This document shows, piece after piece, positions 1 through 14,876 of a stretch of 64,000 nt of DNA. Numbering within the stretch: position 1 is the stretch's first letter; each line of letters opens with the position of its first letter. Source of the DNA: Dentipellis sp. KUC8613 (taxonomy: Eukaryota > Basidiomycota > Agaricomycetes > Russulales > Hericiaceae); the NCBI GenBank assembly GCA_002286715.1, contig NSJX01000064.1, positions 12,155 through 76,154 of the forward strand, written 5' to 3'. The position numbers and the translations under genes were made by a program. The notes beneath the pieces were generated by a model. The model worked only from the letters and a program-made list of their open reading frames with translations, had not been told where the DNA came from and searched no databases.

Positions 1-9
1 TACATAGTA

Positions 10-67
10 GGGTACCTTCTTCCATAGCAGCCATAGCAGGGTACCTTATTCCATAGCAGCCATAGCA
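10..67. repeat. Two tandem copies of a 29-bp unit
   Basis: A 29-bp unit beginning GGGTACCTT and ending CCATAGCAGCCATAGCA occurs at 10-38 and again at 39-67 with one mismatch. The unit itself contains a shorter internal repeat (CCATAGCAG/CCATAGCA). It lies just downstream of the 3' end of the integrase gene and may be an end of that element or simple minisatellite DNA; the window edge prevents a decision. Confidence 0.8.
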
Positions 68-153
68 CTATCATAGAGGAAGGGGTAAATCTATAGCTAC
101 GAAAGATGGATACCTTGCTATGGCCCTATCAGGGTTATGTATACTATGTAGAG

Positions 154-1759
154 CTATATAGTAAGGGTTATTTTTCCTGATGTTTGAAGTGCAGTGCAAT
201 ATTGTAGTGCCAAATTCCATACCTGCACCTTGGATGCTGAATCCTGTGCATATATCTGAGGTAACGAGGCTATGTATCCCTCCAGCTGCCGAATTTGATG
301 ATCGATCAAAGGACTGTCGACATCGGGAACATGAATGTATGGCATGTTTTCAGGAATATGTGAAGAGAATGGGTTTGCAGCTACGTCAGCTCCCTCTGCT
401 GAGTTTGCTTCCCTGAGATGTTCCACCAGATCGGTCCTGTCTAATTCAGACCAGTCTACACTGTACTCAGCTTGTTCGTCTTCATTGATGAGATTTGGAT
501 CCTCAAGTGCCACAGGTGCGAACACAGAGCGACTACCATGCAAGACTGTGCCTCGCGTGTAGAGCTGCAATGGAGTCAGATGAGGCTGTCCCCGACGTGA
601 AAGAACATGATTGTTCCATGCACGTCTCCAGGCATCGGCATCTGCATTGATAGCGTCCAAGAAGAGAAATTGCAAAAGCCAAATGTGTGCATCGTCATCC
701 ACGTTGAGGCCATGGAATAGCTCCAGTGAATGGAATAAGTCCTTCCATTTAGAACCGAATGCACTTGTCACATCAACCCAGAGGCGCTCAATACGGATAT
801 TATGGACACTTCTATCAAAAAGACTTACATCAGGCCTTTCGCAAGGAGACGTGTTAATACCCGTAAACACACCGTCCGTATATGTACGACCCCCTATTTG
901 GGCCGCGTACTTCTTCCATACGTGCTGCAACGAGAACATTTTCACCGCCATGATCCCCTCGGACACGGCTAGGATAGCCAAATTCACTTGCCACATCTTC
1001 AAAGAGATCCAGGACTGTTCTTGCAAGGTTGTTGGTACTAGCCTTGATTCCCATCACAAACCGCGAAAAGCCATCGATGAAGGCATGAATCACAATTTTC
1101 CAGCGAACAAGACCTACTCATATGGTCAACTATCTAGTCAATATCGCCATATCAAACAGAGTCATACCATGCTGGCTGTCATGATGCAACAATGAATTGG
1201 GCCCAGGCACACTGTATGCACGTCGCTGAAGATGTTGAGGCCCAAATACACGAGTAGAAGGGCCCACAACACGCCGATAAGAGTCGTGGAGCCGCTGGCG
1301 TGGCACTCTTTCCCCCAGTTCTATGAGATAACCATCTATCATTCGTCGCCCAAAGGACGGGAATTGATAGTAGATGGAAAGAATGATTTGATCTAGTTCA
1401 TCGTCTGTTAGCTCTGATAGATTGCTGGCTGAGCCTGGGTAGTATGTTCGCAAGATGTGGCCGTCATCCAGAAGTGCATCCTCATAGACTGGAGGCCCTG
1501 GATCAGCTAGATCAAAGTCCAGTCTGCGCCGACAAATTGTACGAGAACAGCAAGAGTATAGCACCGCAATGTCTGTGTTTGTGGCCCTCCCGGACGACAA
1601 GACGGACAGATCATCAGGGTTGATGTTGACTCGTGGACGTCCCTGTCTTCCGTGAGAGACACGTTCTGCAAAAGGGGGTGGGGCGATGTCTGCTTGATCT
1701 GAAGATGCAGAAGCAGCAGCAACCAATGCTTCAACCATACGCTGAATGCTGGATTGCAT
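154..1759 (-). CDS. DDE integrase-core (rve-like) protein, three exons
   Basis: Exons are 1759-1168, 1113-873 and 811-154 (introns of 54 and 61 nt, both GT-AG), giving 496 residues. Splicing removes two in-frame stops and restores a continuous integrase fold. The N-terminal part has a helix-turn-helix look: GRPR followed by TNTDIA and SRTICRRR, as in recombinase-type DNA-binding regions. The catalytic triad is visible as HHDSQHG (Asp), RVRGDHGGEN (Asp, 56 residues later) and NIRIERLW (Glu, 34 residues after the second Asp), so the core is DD34E. Proteins of this kind are widespread in mushroom genomes, usually annotated only as integrase core domain. The ATG at 1759 is the first after an in-frame TGA; an upstream exon cannot be excluded. 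No frameshift or decay is seen, so it may be active or a host-retained gene. No terminal inverted repeats were found around it. Confidence 0.75.
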
Positions 1760-3033
1760 GACCAACGTGTCGCATGGAGGTATATTATTTCTGTGCTGTT
1801 GACAGGGTCAAATACTGGCATGAATTGACCTCAATCAAATGGCAATCGTTGCAGCACTCACAAACCATACATCTTCGAGCAGTCTATGGCATTCGTCCCT
1901 TTGAATATCCAGTCTGTAAACATCCCCTAGCTGTGTCGCCAAGGATACATTCACTCGATACCGTAGAGCATTGTAGGCATCGAAAACAGTTCTGTAAACA
2001 ACCTGGTTGACAGAATTTTGTGCCATCTTACCTGTGCACAAGTGACTCGGAGATACAAAGGGGACGAACTCAGCCTGCATGACCACGTGACGTATTCTAC
2101 CGACTTGAAGTTCACTACCGATGTGAAGGCATATTCACTATCTGTTGGTGGCAAGCATTGCAAGTACAATAGCTTAAGCTGTGATCCAACTTTATTATAC
2201 ATGTGCCCACACTTGTCTTCACCCAAATACACATTTCCGTCGTTTTTTACATCACGTGCACACTGCGTCTATCGCTGAGAGTAGAGCCTTGTCGATAGGA
2301 ATGTTGGAAGCTGAGAGCGAGAGCACATGACAAGAGAACTGACAAGATGGTCGGTGGAAAGACAGTGAGTTGAGAACTTGAGGGCATGGAAGAAAGCCCT
2401 TGAGAGACTAAATACACGGAATCAAAAAATGCGGACCGTATGCAAGGAGGGCCACATGAACGCATGGTGTCATCCCCACCTTCATCCCCACCAATACCTG
2501 ACCTCAACACCCTACGCCCTCAGATCATCCCCCTCCTTAGGACCGAGCGCCTGCAAGGTCATCATATGCGCACCAACGCGGACGTGAAATGCATCCTGAA
2601 CGAGTCGCAGTCTGCAGGGCTGGCTCGTATCCTTGCGCGAAACAGCAGGTTGGCTTGGGAGAAGGAGAACGCAGTGGCCTGCAGGGCATAGAGTGGATTT
2701 GGTGGGGCCGGATAGGTACGTGGTCGTGCATCTCGTTTCGTACGAACTCAAACTGAGGTGGCGTCGATGCTGGGTCGTGTCGCTGGCCACGTTGACTGGG
2801 GTGTCCTTCAGCAGCTTAACCCTTAACCGATGCTTCATGCCTTAGATTTGGCATAAGCATCAACCTGGGGTAAATTCTGGAGCCCGAGTCGCCAGCACGC
2901 ATCCCGGTGGGGCTTAGCTTCACAAACCAGTCAGAGTCACAAATCACAAGATGCTGGTCTGCGCACCCAGATTGTCCTCCTGATCCTCAATTCAAACCCT
3001 GCAAGGGGGATCTGCCTTACTATCTGTTTCAGG
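1760..3033. other. Gene-free stretch upstream of the integrase gene
   Basis: Only short, mutually overlapping frames on both strands, none with recognisable motifs. The part from 1766 to about 2600 is the likely 5' region of the integrase gene or of its element. Nothing else is supported. Confidence 0.5.
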
Positions 3034-3190
3034 CTAAAGATATGCAGTATCACTCAGCGCAGGAAGAAAGATGCTAGCTAGGATTGAATATATACCTAAA
3101 GATATGAGGTATTGCTACGGGCTTGTAAGTAAACAGTAACGGAATACGGGAATAGAAACTGGCTCACCTCAGCTCAGGAAGAAAGACGCT
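3034..3190. repeat. Interleaved direct repeats
   Basis: Two different motifs are each repeated. CTAAAGATATGCAGTAT at 3034-3050 recurs as CTAAAGATATGAGGTAT at 3096-3112. CTCAGCGCAGGAAGAAAG at 3053-3070 recurs as CTCAGCTCAGGAAGAAAG at 3169-3186, and the similarity continues for a few more bases (ATGCT/ACGCT). The order looks like an old local duplication, probably in transposon-derived DNA. Confidence 0.6.
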
Positions 3191-3452
3191 GAGGTGGGCG
3201 GTATACAAGAGGTGCCAGAATCTCCTCGAGCACAAAGAGTAGTCCTCCGTGGTTGTACTGGCAGGCGTAGTCGTAGTCCCTAGTGAGCAAACTGAAGGCA
3301 CCTGCCTTGTATCCAGGGAATAGGAGGGTGTTAACGATCATGGCACCTGGGTGAAGAGCTGGAGGCCGTTGCTGTAGTAAGAGAAAGGGAACGGGGGCCG
3401 ACTCTTCTCTGTGTCCGCTGCCTACCCTCGCCGGCGCTCTTCCCTTCCGCTA

Positions 3453-3496
3453 GGGCGTGGGAGCCGGAGGGTTGTGACCCTCCGGCTCCCACGCCC
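3453..3496. repeat. Perfect 20-bp inverted repeat with 4-nt loop
   Basis: Bases 3453-3472 (GGGCGTGGGAGCCGGAGGGT) and 3477-3496 are exact reverse complements separated by TGTG. The arms are GC-rich, so single strands or RNA would form a very stable hairpin. It stands beside a tandem repeat and away from any gene end, so it is more likely part of a mobile element or a cruciform than a transcription terminator. Confidence 0.85.
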
Positions 3497-3528
3497 CTTC
3501 TTCTGATTCTTCCGCTGCAGCCGAAACC

Positions 3529-3630
3529 GAGTTGCCGAGTTGCCGAGTTGCCGAAACTGAGACTGGAAATAGCCGAAACTGAAGTCTCTTAGCCGAAACT
3601 GAAATCAAATAGCCGAAACTGAAACCGAAA
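3529..3630. repeat. Tandem repeats of 8-bp and 20-bp period
   Basis: The 8-mer GAGTTGCC occurs three times head to tail at 3529-3552. Three 20-bp units starting AGCCGAAACTGAA follow exactly in phase at 3571, 3591 and 3611. Degenerate copies (CCGAAACCGA, CCCGAAGCGG) extend on both sides. The block directly follows the perfect inverted repeat. Confidence 0.8.
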
Positions 3631-4619
3631 TACCCGAAGCGGAAACAAAAATTCCCAATGCGGAAATTTATGTACTTAACCAGAAAGGGAAAATATCTTG
3701 TGCGAAGAGGGAAAGGTAGATTTTGCGACGCGAGAGACTTTTGTCCGGCCCTGTCCTTCATAGTAGGCTCGTACCTAGATTCTAGCGCGTTGATTTAGGC
3801 TCCGTTACGCTTTTTGTAGAGCGGAGAGCCAACTTTCGCGGCTAGATCCTAATTGTCGAGCGGCCGAGGTCCAAAGCCGGTGTGCCGCGGCCTTCTCAAT
3901 TCAAAGCTTTCCCCAGGCACGAACCATACACGTTCATGACCTCGCCAGATACTCTCAACCTCCCATAAAATCGTGCTCCTGTTGCAGATAGTCTGAGAAC
4001 CTCTCTACAGCACGCATATAGCAGGCAACGGAGGCAGCATCTCTCGCAGGCGCACGTGAGAGCCGTGGGAATCCCAGGATTTGCATAATTGGGTTGCTTG
4101 GGCATGCCAGTGCACCTCTGCAGACGACCGCTACTTCTCGTCTACCCTTCAACTCCTACCGACATCGCCAGGTACGTCTCCGAAGCTGCATCGTGCCTCA
4201 CTTTGGAGCTCGTCCCACACGTACTGATAAATCCGACCAGGACCCACGCGGTTCTTGTGATTTTAGACACGGCGGGTACGTTGATAAACCTTGATTCAAT
4301 CATCCAGCTCAATTGAGCATCCACGAACCTCATGCCTCCAGCCCACACAGAGGTCGGTCTCTCGTCACCTGCCCGGTCCGCCTCGCCCTCCTCACGCACG
4401 AACGAATAGCGTCGCGTCCGCGAGCTGCTGCAAGACCCTGCACGTGAGTACAACGCGATCACGCGCTTCGCCGCTGCTTCTGCCGCCGCATGCTCGCAAA
4501 CCCTCTCGGCGATTCCTCTTTCGTTACCCAGAACACCTGCAGTCCTGACAGCCCGTTCCAGCCATCGCCACGTCGTGCCGTTCCTGGAGAAGCGCGTCTC
4601 TAGCTGCAAGTGACGCATC
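3631..4619. other. Intergenic region upstream of the fucosidase gene
   Basis: No convincing gene. Frames of 65-160 codons exist on both strands but overlap each other and have no recognisable motifs. The right part is presumably the promoter of the fucosidase gene; no clear TATA box was found. Confidence 0.45.
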
Positions 4620-7600
4620 ATGCGGGCCACCTATACGCGCCCGGCTCAGGCCAAGGGCGGGCACGACGGAGTTGTGCTGCCGTATGGCGGTTCTTTAAGA
4701 GAGACGCGTCGCGCGAGCCATGGGCTCCTCAGGCGCACCGTCGGAGTCCTGCTCCTGCTCGCCGCATTTTTATACCTTTCCCCCTCGACACTGCGCGAGC
4801 TCTGGACATCCGGCATGAGGAGACTTCGTCTCAGCGATATTATACCCTTCCTTTGGGGCGCCAAGGTCGCGATTTCGGCACCCTCTGGATTTCCGAAGTC
4901 GGGAAATGGACTGTGGTACACCAAGCCCGGCGTCAATTGGAACACTGATCTCCTGCCCATCGGCAATGGATATCTGGGAGGTCGGTTTCTGTGACTATAT
5001 GCGCTATGGACTGCTCATGACGGGCGTCCTAGCCATGATACCTGGAGGGACAAATCAAGAAGTAACCCAATTGAATATCGAATCGCTGTGGACTGGAGGC
5101 CCGTTCCAAGATCCTGTGGGTAGCGGTTAAAGAAGAGCGTCCTTTTACTGATGCGTTTCTTGAGCAGTCGTACAACGGTAGCAATTGGGCTCCGGACCAA
5201 CGGACGAAACTTGCGCAGGAGATGCAACAGATCCGTGCTGCCATCTTTGCAAGCCCTACCGGCACTATAGACAGTGAGTATCACGCGCATATAGTCGCTG
5301 CAATTGCTAATTTGAGGTCCCAGACGTCGAGGAACTCGGTGTACCCGCAGGTGCCTACGGTACGTGACGCGACTCGCCTAATCAGGAGTCGCGTACTGAT
5401 AGTGATAGCTGCGCAGGCTCATATGCGGGCGCCGGGTACCTGGTGTCCACGCTGAACGTGAGCGGGGACGTATCGGGATACGGCCGGTGGCTCGACATGG
5501 ATCAGGCGGTCGCGAGGACGCAGTGGACGCAGGGCGGAACCAGCTTCCTGCGGTATGCGTCGCGCCTGAGCTCATCTATAGCCTATATTCACGCGCATAT
5601 ATCCACAGTACATCATTCTGCTCGAACCCCATCCAATCCTGCATCGAGCACATCAACGCCACGCGCCCGCTCCCGAGCCTCACCTACGCATTCTCAACCG
5701 CCGCCGAAGCCGGCCTGCCCACGCCGAACGTGACGTGCCTCGACAACGCGACGCTCGACATCCGCGGGCTCGTCAGCACGCCGGGCATGACGTACGAGCT
5801 CATCGGGCGCGTGCAGGCCGTCTCGTCCCCTGGCCACACCGTGAAAGTGCAGTGCACAGCGGTGCCCGGCGCGCTCCCGAACGCGACGGTGACGGTGGCG
5901 GGCGCGCAAGAGGCGTGGATCACCTGGGTCGGCGGCACGGACTACGGCATCGACGCGGGCGACGCGGCGCACGCGTTCTCGTTCCGGGGCCCGGACCCGC
6001 ACGGCGCGCTGCTGTCGCTCATCGGCACGTCCGCGCCCGCGAATGCGAACGCGTCCTCCGCCCCGTCCGGTGCGCCCTCGCGGCTGTACGCGGCGATGCT
6101 CGCGGAGCACGTCGCGGACTTCCAGACGCTCGCGGGCGCGCTTGCGCTCTCGCTCGGGCAGACGCCCGACCTGGGCACGCCGACGGACAAGCTGTGGGCT
6201 GCGTACGCGACGGACAAGGGCGATCCGTACCTCGAGTGGCTTGTGTTCAATTTTGGGAGGTATTTGCTGATTGGCAGCACGCGCAGCTTGTTGCCCTCGA
6301 ATTTGCAGGGCAAGTGGGCGAATGCGCAGACGAATATGTGGAGTGCCGACTATCGTGAGTGGCTTCGTTTGCTTCTGGCAGTGTTTACATGGAGGGCGTG
6401 GCTGACGGTGTGCGGGTTGGGGTGGCAGATGCGAACATTAATACGCAGATGAATTATTGGATGGCGGAGATGTTGGGGTTGAATGTGACGCAGAGCATGT
6501 GGGATTATATGGAGGTGAGGTTGGGTTCTCTCTCTCTCGTGGAATGGTCCTGACAGGGTTGAGTAGAAGACGTGGGCACCCCGTGGGTCGGAGACAGCGC
6601 AGATATTGTATAATATCGACCAAGGCTGGGTCACCCATAATGAGGTGCGTCCTGCCTGTTATTCTGTCGTGTGGTCTGGTGGCTCATTCGTGCCCTGCTG
6701 CCGCTTAGATGAATGTAAGCTTTTGGTTTGAATGCCTTACGAGGATGTTTGTTGAGAATTGTTGTGGCAGATATTCGGTCATACCGGCATGAAGCTGGAT
6801 GGGAATTCGGCACAGTGGGCTGATTATCCTGGTCAGTTCCATCATTTGACCTAACCTTCTTTGAGCTGCTCACTCAATCCCGTGTACCGTTCGTAGAATC
6901 GGCAGCTTGGATGGTGCGGCGATTTTTTTTTTGGCTGTCTCAATATTTCCTTACATGAGGTACTGGTTAGATGATCCACGTGTGGGATCACTTCGACTAC
7001 ACGAATGATGTCGCGTGGTGGAAGGCGCAAGGATGGCCTCTGTTGAAGGTGCAGTATACGCATTTTCCACCTATATGCGTTGCGTCTTCTGATTTTTTTT
7101 TGTCAAGGGCGTCGCGCAGTTCCACATGCAGAAGCTCATCCCCGATCTGCACTTCAACGATTCTACGCTTGTCACGGCGCCCTGTAATTCTCCGGAACAG
7201 GTCCCCATCACGTTCGGTGGGTGAAGTGGTAGCTCCACGGAGGGCTTTATCTGATTTTCTGTCGCAGGTTGCGCACACGCACAGCAGCTGATTTGGCAGC
7301 TTCTGAACTCCGCGGTTAAGGGATACGCTGCCGCTGGGGATAATGATCAGGCATTCCTCAACGGTACGTGAAAATGTAGGCAATGCCTGGTTGACCCTCC
7401 CTCACTTGTCTACTATGAAACAGAGGTCCAGACCAAGCGGGATCAGATGGACAAGGGCATCCACATCGGCTCATGGGGTCAACTCCAAGGTAAATGTTCT
7501 TCTCCCTCCGCAAACCCAAACAGCCCCCTGACCGTCCCGCAGAATGGAAATTCGACATGGACAACCCGGCCGACACGCACCGCCACCTCTCGCACCTGGT

Positions 7601-8339
7601 CGGGCTCTTCCCTGGCTATGCCGTGTCAAACTTCGACCCGTCCGTGCAGGGCCCGATCCCGCAGAACGGCACCGCGCACAACTTCACGGCGCAGCAGGTG
7701 CTCGACGCGGCCACGACGACGCTCATCCACCGCGGCAACGGCACCGGGCCCGACGGCGACACGGGCTGGGAGAAGGTCTGGCGCGCGGCGGCGTGGGCGC
7801 AGCTGGGCAATGCGACCGAGTTTTATCATGAGCTGACGGTGCGTGCTGTTTGCTCGTTTGAGCGGTGTGAGGAGGTGCTGATAGGCTGGCGTGGTGCAGT
7901 ATGCGATCCGGACGAACTTCGAGGCGAACCTGTTCAGCGCGTATCCGCCGGACAGCACGCCGTTCCAGATCGATGCGAACCTCGCCTACCCCGCCGTGCT
8001 CATGGTACTTTTTTCCTTGATCCTTTCGCCGACCGACGACTAACGACCCGACGACAGAATGCCCTAGTGCAGGCGCCCGACACCGCGACGTACGACCTCC
8101 CGCTGACGATCACGCTGCTGCCCGCGCTGCCGGCGAACTGGGCCTCCGGCTCGATCAAGGGCGCGCGCCTCCGCGGCGGCATGACGCTCGACCTCGAGTG
8201 GAGCGGCGGCGTGCCGACGAACGTGACGATCACGACCGCCGCGGCGGTGCATGCGCGCCCTGTCAGGGTGGTGTATAAGGGCAAGGTCGTGGATAGCTTC
8301 AGCTCGGGCGCGGCGGGGACGCAGAGTTTGTCGTTTTGA
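4620..8339 (+). CDS. Glycoside hydrolase family 95 alpha-L-fucosidase
   Basis: Eighteen exons splice to 915 residues: 4620-4980, 5033-5115, 5168-5273, 5324-5359, 5417-5552, 5609-6354, 6429-6514, 6567-6644, 6709-6714, 6771-6831, 6898-6914, 6971-7048, 7108-7216, 7268-7363, 7424-7489, 7543-7838, 7900-8004, 8058-8339; the sum is divisible by three. The family removes terminal L-fucose, typically alpha-1,2-linked, with inversion. The N-terminal family motif (LWYTKP, LPIGNGYLGAMIPGG, ESLWTGGP) is at about residues 95-140. YHANINTQMNYW carries the two catalytic Asn residues, and NSPEQ probably the acid Glu; DTHRHLSHL and PFQIDAN are also family motifs. Many Asn-X-Ser/Thr sites fit a secreted-route protein. 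The N-terminus is odd: about 38 basic/polar residues precede a hydrophobic stretch (VGVLLLLAAFLYL), which looks like a type II membrane anchor rather than a cleaved signal peptide. Exons of 6 and 17 nt are needed to keep frame and motifs. Confidence 0.92.
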
Positions 8340-8556
8340 GCTTTCTTGAGGTCAGGGAGAAGTTGGAAGACTTGTCAATGAGATGCGGATGCAAGCAAGC
8401 ATGATGCTGTGGTATACCTTCAATTGTTGTTACACTGTGTATTTTTATTTATTGTGTTTTCGTGAATGGATTCGAAAGTTACACGCAGCAAATTTTGTTC
8501 TTGACCTCCCCCCGCACAACCGTTATGTAATGGCATATTGAAGAGGGAAGGTTATA

Positions 8557-8627
8557 GCATTAATGGGGTAGTGGTAACCTGGGTCGTTGCCATCGACCCG
8601 CCGAGGGTTCGATTCCCTCTTAATGCA
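8557..8627 (+). tRNA. tRNA-Gly (anticodon GCC)
   Basis: The acceptor stem GCATTAA pairs perfectly with TTAATGC. The anticodon arm is GGTCG-TTGCCAT-CGACC with anticodon GCC, the T arm is GAGGG-TTCGATT-CCCTC, and the discriminator base is A at 8627. There is no intron and CCA is not encoded. A T5 run at 8647-8651 is a plausible RNA polymerase III terminator. Confidence 0.93.
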
Positions 8628-8937
8628 TCCCGGGGTTCTACCTTTGTTTTTAATTGGAGAGTATAGGAATAGCCATGGTACTGCATTAGTATAGCGCAGC
8701 ACAGCGAACACAGTTCCCGATGATTTTTCTCATCTCATGGAACTGCATTTACTAGCATTTCTGACCTGATTCTACCGGGTTTCGTTCATCTCGACGGCGG
8801 GACGGACGCGCCACCAACTCGCGGAAGCGGAAAGCTCGGCAATCGCGACTAGCAGTGCACTTCTCCTCTGTCTAGTGTTCTCTCCTGACCTGATCCCCCT
8901 CCTCTCTCGCCCACTCACTCCATAGATTCTACAAACG

Positions 8938-9954
8938 ATGGCATCCAGACCGCTCAACGACGATGAAGTCCTCAATGAGATGAACAAGATGGTGCGGGAC
9001 ATCGACATCCGCTGTGCGCAGCCGTTCCGCGGCTACTGATCCCGGTACTCTCGTGCGTTTGCAGGTGGCGTTCATCAAGCAGGAGGCGTTGGAGAAGGCG
9101 CGTGAGATTAAGGTCAAGGCTGATGAGGAGTTTGCCATCGAGAAGGTGCGTTGCGCCCAAGAATTGCTCGAATGTTGAGGAAGGATGAGAGCTGAGCGCG
9201 CACACTTCGTATGCGTCGCTTGCAGGCCAGGCTCGTCAAACAAGAGCAGCAGGCCATCGATGCGCAGTACGAGAAGAAGCGCAAGGGCGCCGAGACCGCG
9301 CAGAAGATGTACGTCCTTCCTGCCCCGATACTGCTTACACCGCTCACCGCTCGCAGCGCCCAGTCGACGCTCACGAACAAGTCGCGCCTGAAGCTCCTCC
9401 AGCGCCGCGAGGAGCACCTGCAGGACCTCTTCCAGACCTCTCGCGTCGCAATCCTCGAGCTTGCCTCGAACGAGGGGCAGTACATCCAGTTCCTCGAGGG
9501 CGTGCTCGTGCAGGGCTTCCTGCAGCTGCTCGAGCCCGACGTCACCGTGTATGCGCGCGCGAAGGACGAGGATGCGGTCGGCAAGGCCGTCGAGGCGGCA
9601 AAGAAGAGCTACAATGACATTAGCGGGCGCGAGGTCGAGGTGGCGGTGGATGCGTCGCTGAGCGACGAACTGTGCGTCCTTTCATTTGGACTTTGCAAGC
9701 TGATAAGCTAATATGTATGCTTGGATACGCAGGGCGGGCGGTGTGAAGCTTATCAGCGGCACCCGGCGCATCACACTGGACAACACTCTTGACGAGCGCC
9801 TCCGGCTGCTCGAGGACCGGGTGCGTATCGTACCCCCTGCACATGATCTCTCTCTGACATCACGGGCTATCGAACTCCTCGCGGTATGCAGATGTTGCCC
9901 GAAATCAGACGCGACCTCTTCGGCCCCAACCAGAACCGCAAGTTCTTCACATGA
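8938..9954 (+). CDS. VMA4: V-type H+-ATPase subunit E
   Basis: Six exons (8938-8991, 9065-9145, 9226-9308, 9357-9671, 9733-9820, 9892-9954) give 227 residues, the usual length for subunit E. It is a peripheral-stalk component of the V1 sector that links the catalytic head to the membrane sector of the vacuolar proton pump. The start MASRPLNDDEVLNEMNKM and the long charged N-terminal helix (residues 1-80, with VAFIKQEALEKAREIK and EQQAIDAQYEKKRKGAE) are characteristic. The C-terminal part contains GGVKL and the conserved end segment LDERLRLLEDRMLPEIRRDL. It ends GPNQNRKFFT. All splice sites are GT-AG. This is a conserved housekeeping gene with no oddities. Confidence 0.95.
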
Positions 9955-10149
9955 GCTACTACGCAGGACACGGGCACGCACGACGCCGCGAGCCGTGAGC
10001 TGGAAATGGACCATTACTTCGATCAACCGCACGCTGCGTATGTTACACCGTCGCCGCAGTATTATACCTTTCTTCTTGTCTCGTGTGCCGAAGTCCTCCA
10101 CGCCAAATGCTGGTGACAGGTGAAATGTGACTGCATTCAATTCTCGCTA

Positions 10150-13574
<3,425 letters not shown>

Positions 13575-13630
13575 GTTGTTTTCACTCTACGTGAGCACAG
13601 AGAGCGACTGAAGAGTCGCCGTACGCGCTC

Positions 13631-13638
13631 TAATTTAT
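13631..13638 (-). promoter_or_regulatory. TATA-like box of cellobiose dehydrogenase
   Basis: On the minus strand ATAAATTA lies about 60 bp upstream of the cdh ATG, a normal distance for a fungal core promoter with a short leader. Assigned by position and sequence only. Confidence 0.4.
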
Positions 13639-14876
13639 GTCTGCCGTTACGTTCAGGCAACCATAAATTCGCGAAGTATACCCGCCAGAACAAGGCCTCC
13701 CGGTCTCCATTCGGACACCGCTGATTGGGTCGTGCGGGCCCCGCGGACGAGCGTCACCAGCGCTGGCAGCCGGCTCGCGAAGGCGGGGGGACAAGCATAC
13801 GCGAAGCCATCGCCAACGGAAACAAATCGGATGCAGCCAGCAGAAGCGGGCGCGGCTCGTGACCCGCCCGCCAGGCCGTGCGGGCACATTTCCGCCGACA
13901 ATGCGACGACGTGATGGGGCGGACGGTCGCGCGAGGGTGCACAAGACGCGCAGATGTCGCCTGGGGCCAGTCAATCAACATCAGCAGGAAATGACGGGCG
14001 AGAAGCGGACGCGCTGTCGAGCCATTCAGGTTATTTCAGGCCAACCGAAGATGAGCCGATCTAACTCCAGACGCCAGGTTCTTGTCGCAATAGACTGTGG
14101 AGGAGGGCGAAAAATAGAACGCGTTGGTAGCACGAAGGCGATGGAGCTGAGAGTAAAAGTAGACGAGAGAGAAGTCATGAGAGCGTCGACGTCGGGGGCA
14201 TTGCTCTTACCGTTCTTTTGTAAGTGAATCGCTGTGAACTTGAATACAGCGCGCGCATCGGCCACATGCACACGGTTTGGGGACGCTGAATGGGCTTGGA
14301 TGGCCCTTAGACTTGGCAGGAGGCATATGTGAATGCAAGGGCATATATGACTGTCGCGCATGCGGTACCGCCCAGGCCCGCAGATAGGATGTGGGGAATT
14401 TTGCCGAGTGCTTACCGGAGAAGTCCTTCCGCAGACCCGCGAGGTGGATCCTCGTGGTGGAATAGATGGAGAATGCTTGAACGCTTGCGTCGGAGAACGT
14501 GGTCGGTGACTATTCTCGAGAGACAAACATAGCTATCGTCACTGGATGGCCCCGAGCTCGGGAGAGGTGATGGTAAACATAGATCATCGCCGAATAAGAC
14601 TTATGAACAGGCACGGTGCCATTGGCACCATCCGAACTTCGAATTCCAACACGCAGACCCATCATTAGTATCTGCGTATTGTGTCATCACACTGCGAAGT
14701 TCACATCATATCTCGTCGAATGGAAACGTGGCAATTGAAGTCGAAGACGCGACTGCATTGAAATCGACGACGAAAAATACAGGTATGGTGCTACAACAAT
14801 TTTCTGCCGGTCGTGACATCAGAGTAATTCGTACAGCGTTTATTCCCCACATTTAGAAGACGAGACCGATAGCCGC
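13639..14876. other. Intergenic region between the catalase 3' end and the cdh promoter
   Basis: No supported gene. Frames of 60-166 codons on both strands overlap each other and carry no motifs. The right half is the likely 3' region of catalase and the left half the upstream region of cdh. Confidence 0.45.

Noticed and set aside
3205..3350. Minus-strand open stretch starting MIVNTLLFPGYKAGAFSLLT
   Set aside because: Only about 55 codons, no recognised family and no supporting exons; possibly a decayed element fragment.
5694..6358. Long Arg-rich frames on both strands inside the fucosidase gene
   Set aside because: Shadows of the large sixth exon; composition is biased and no motifs are seen.
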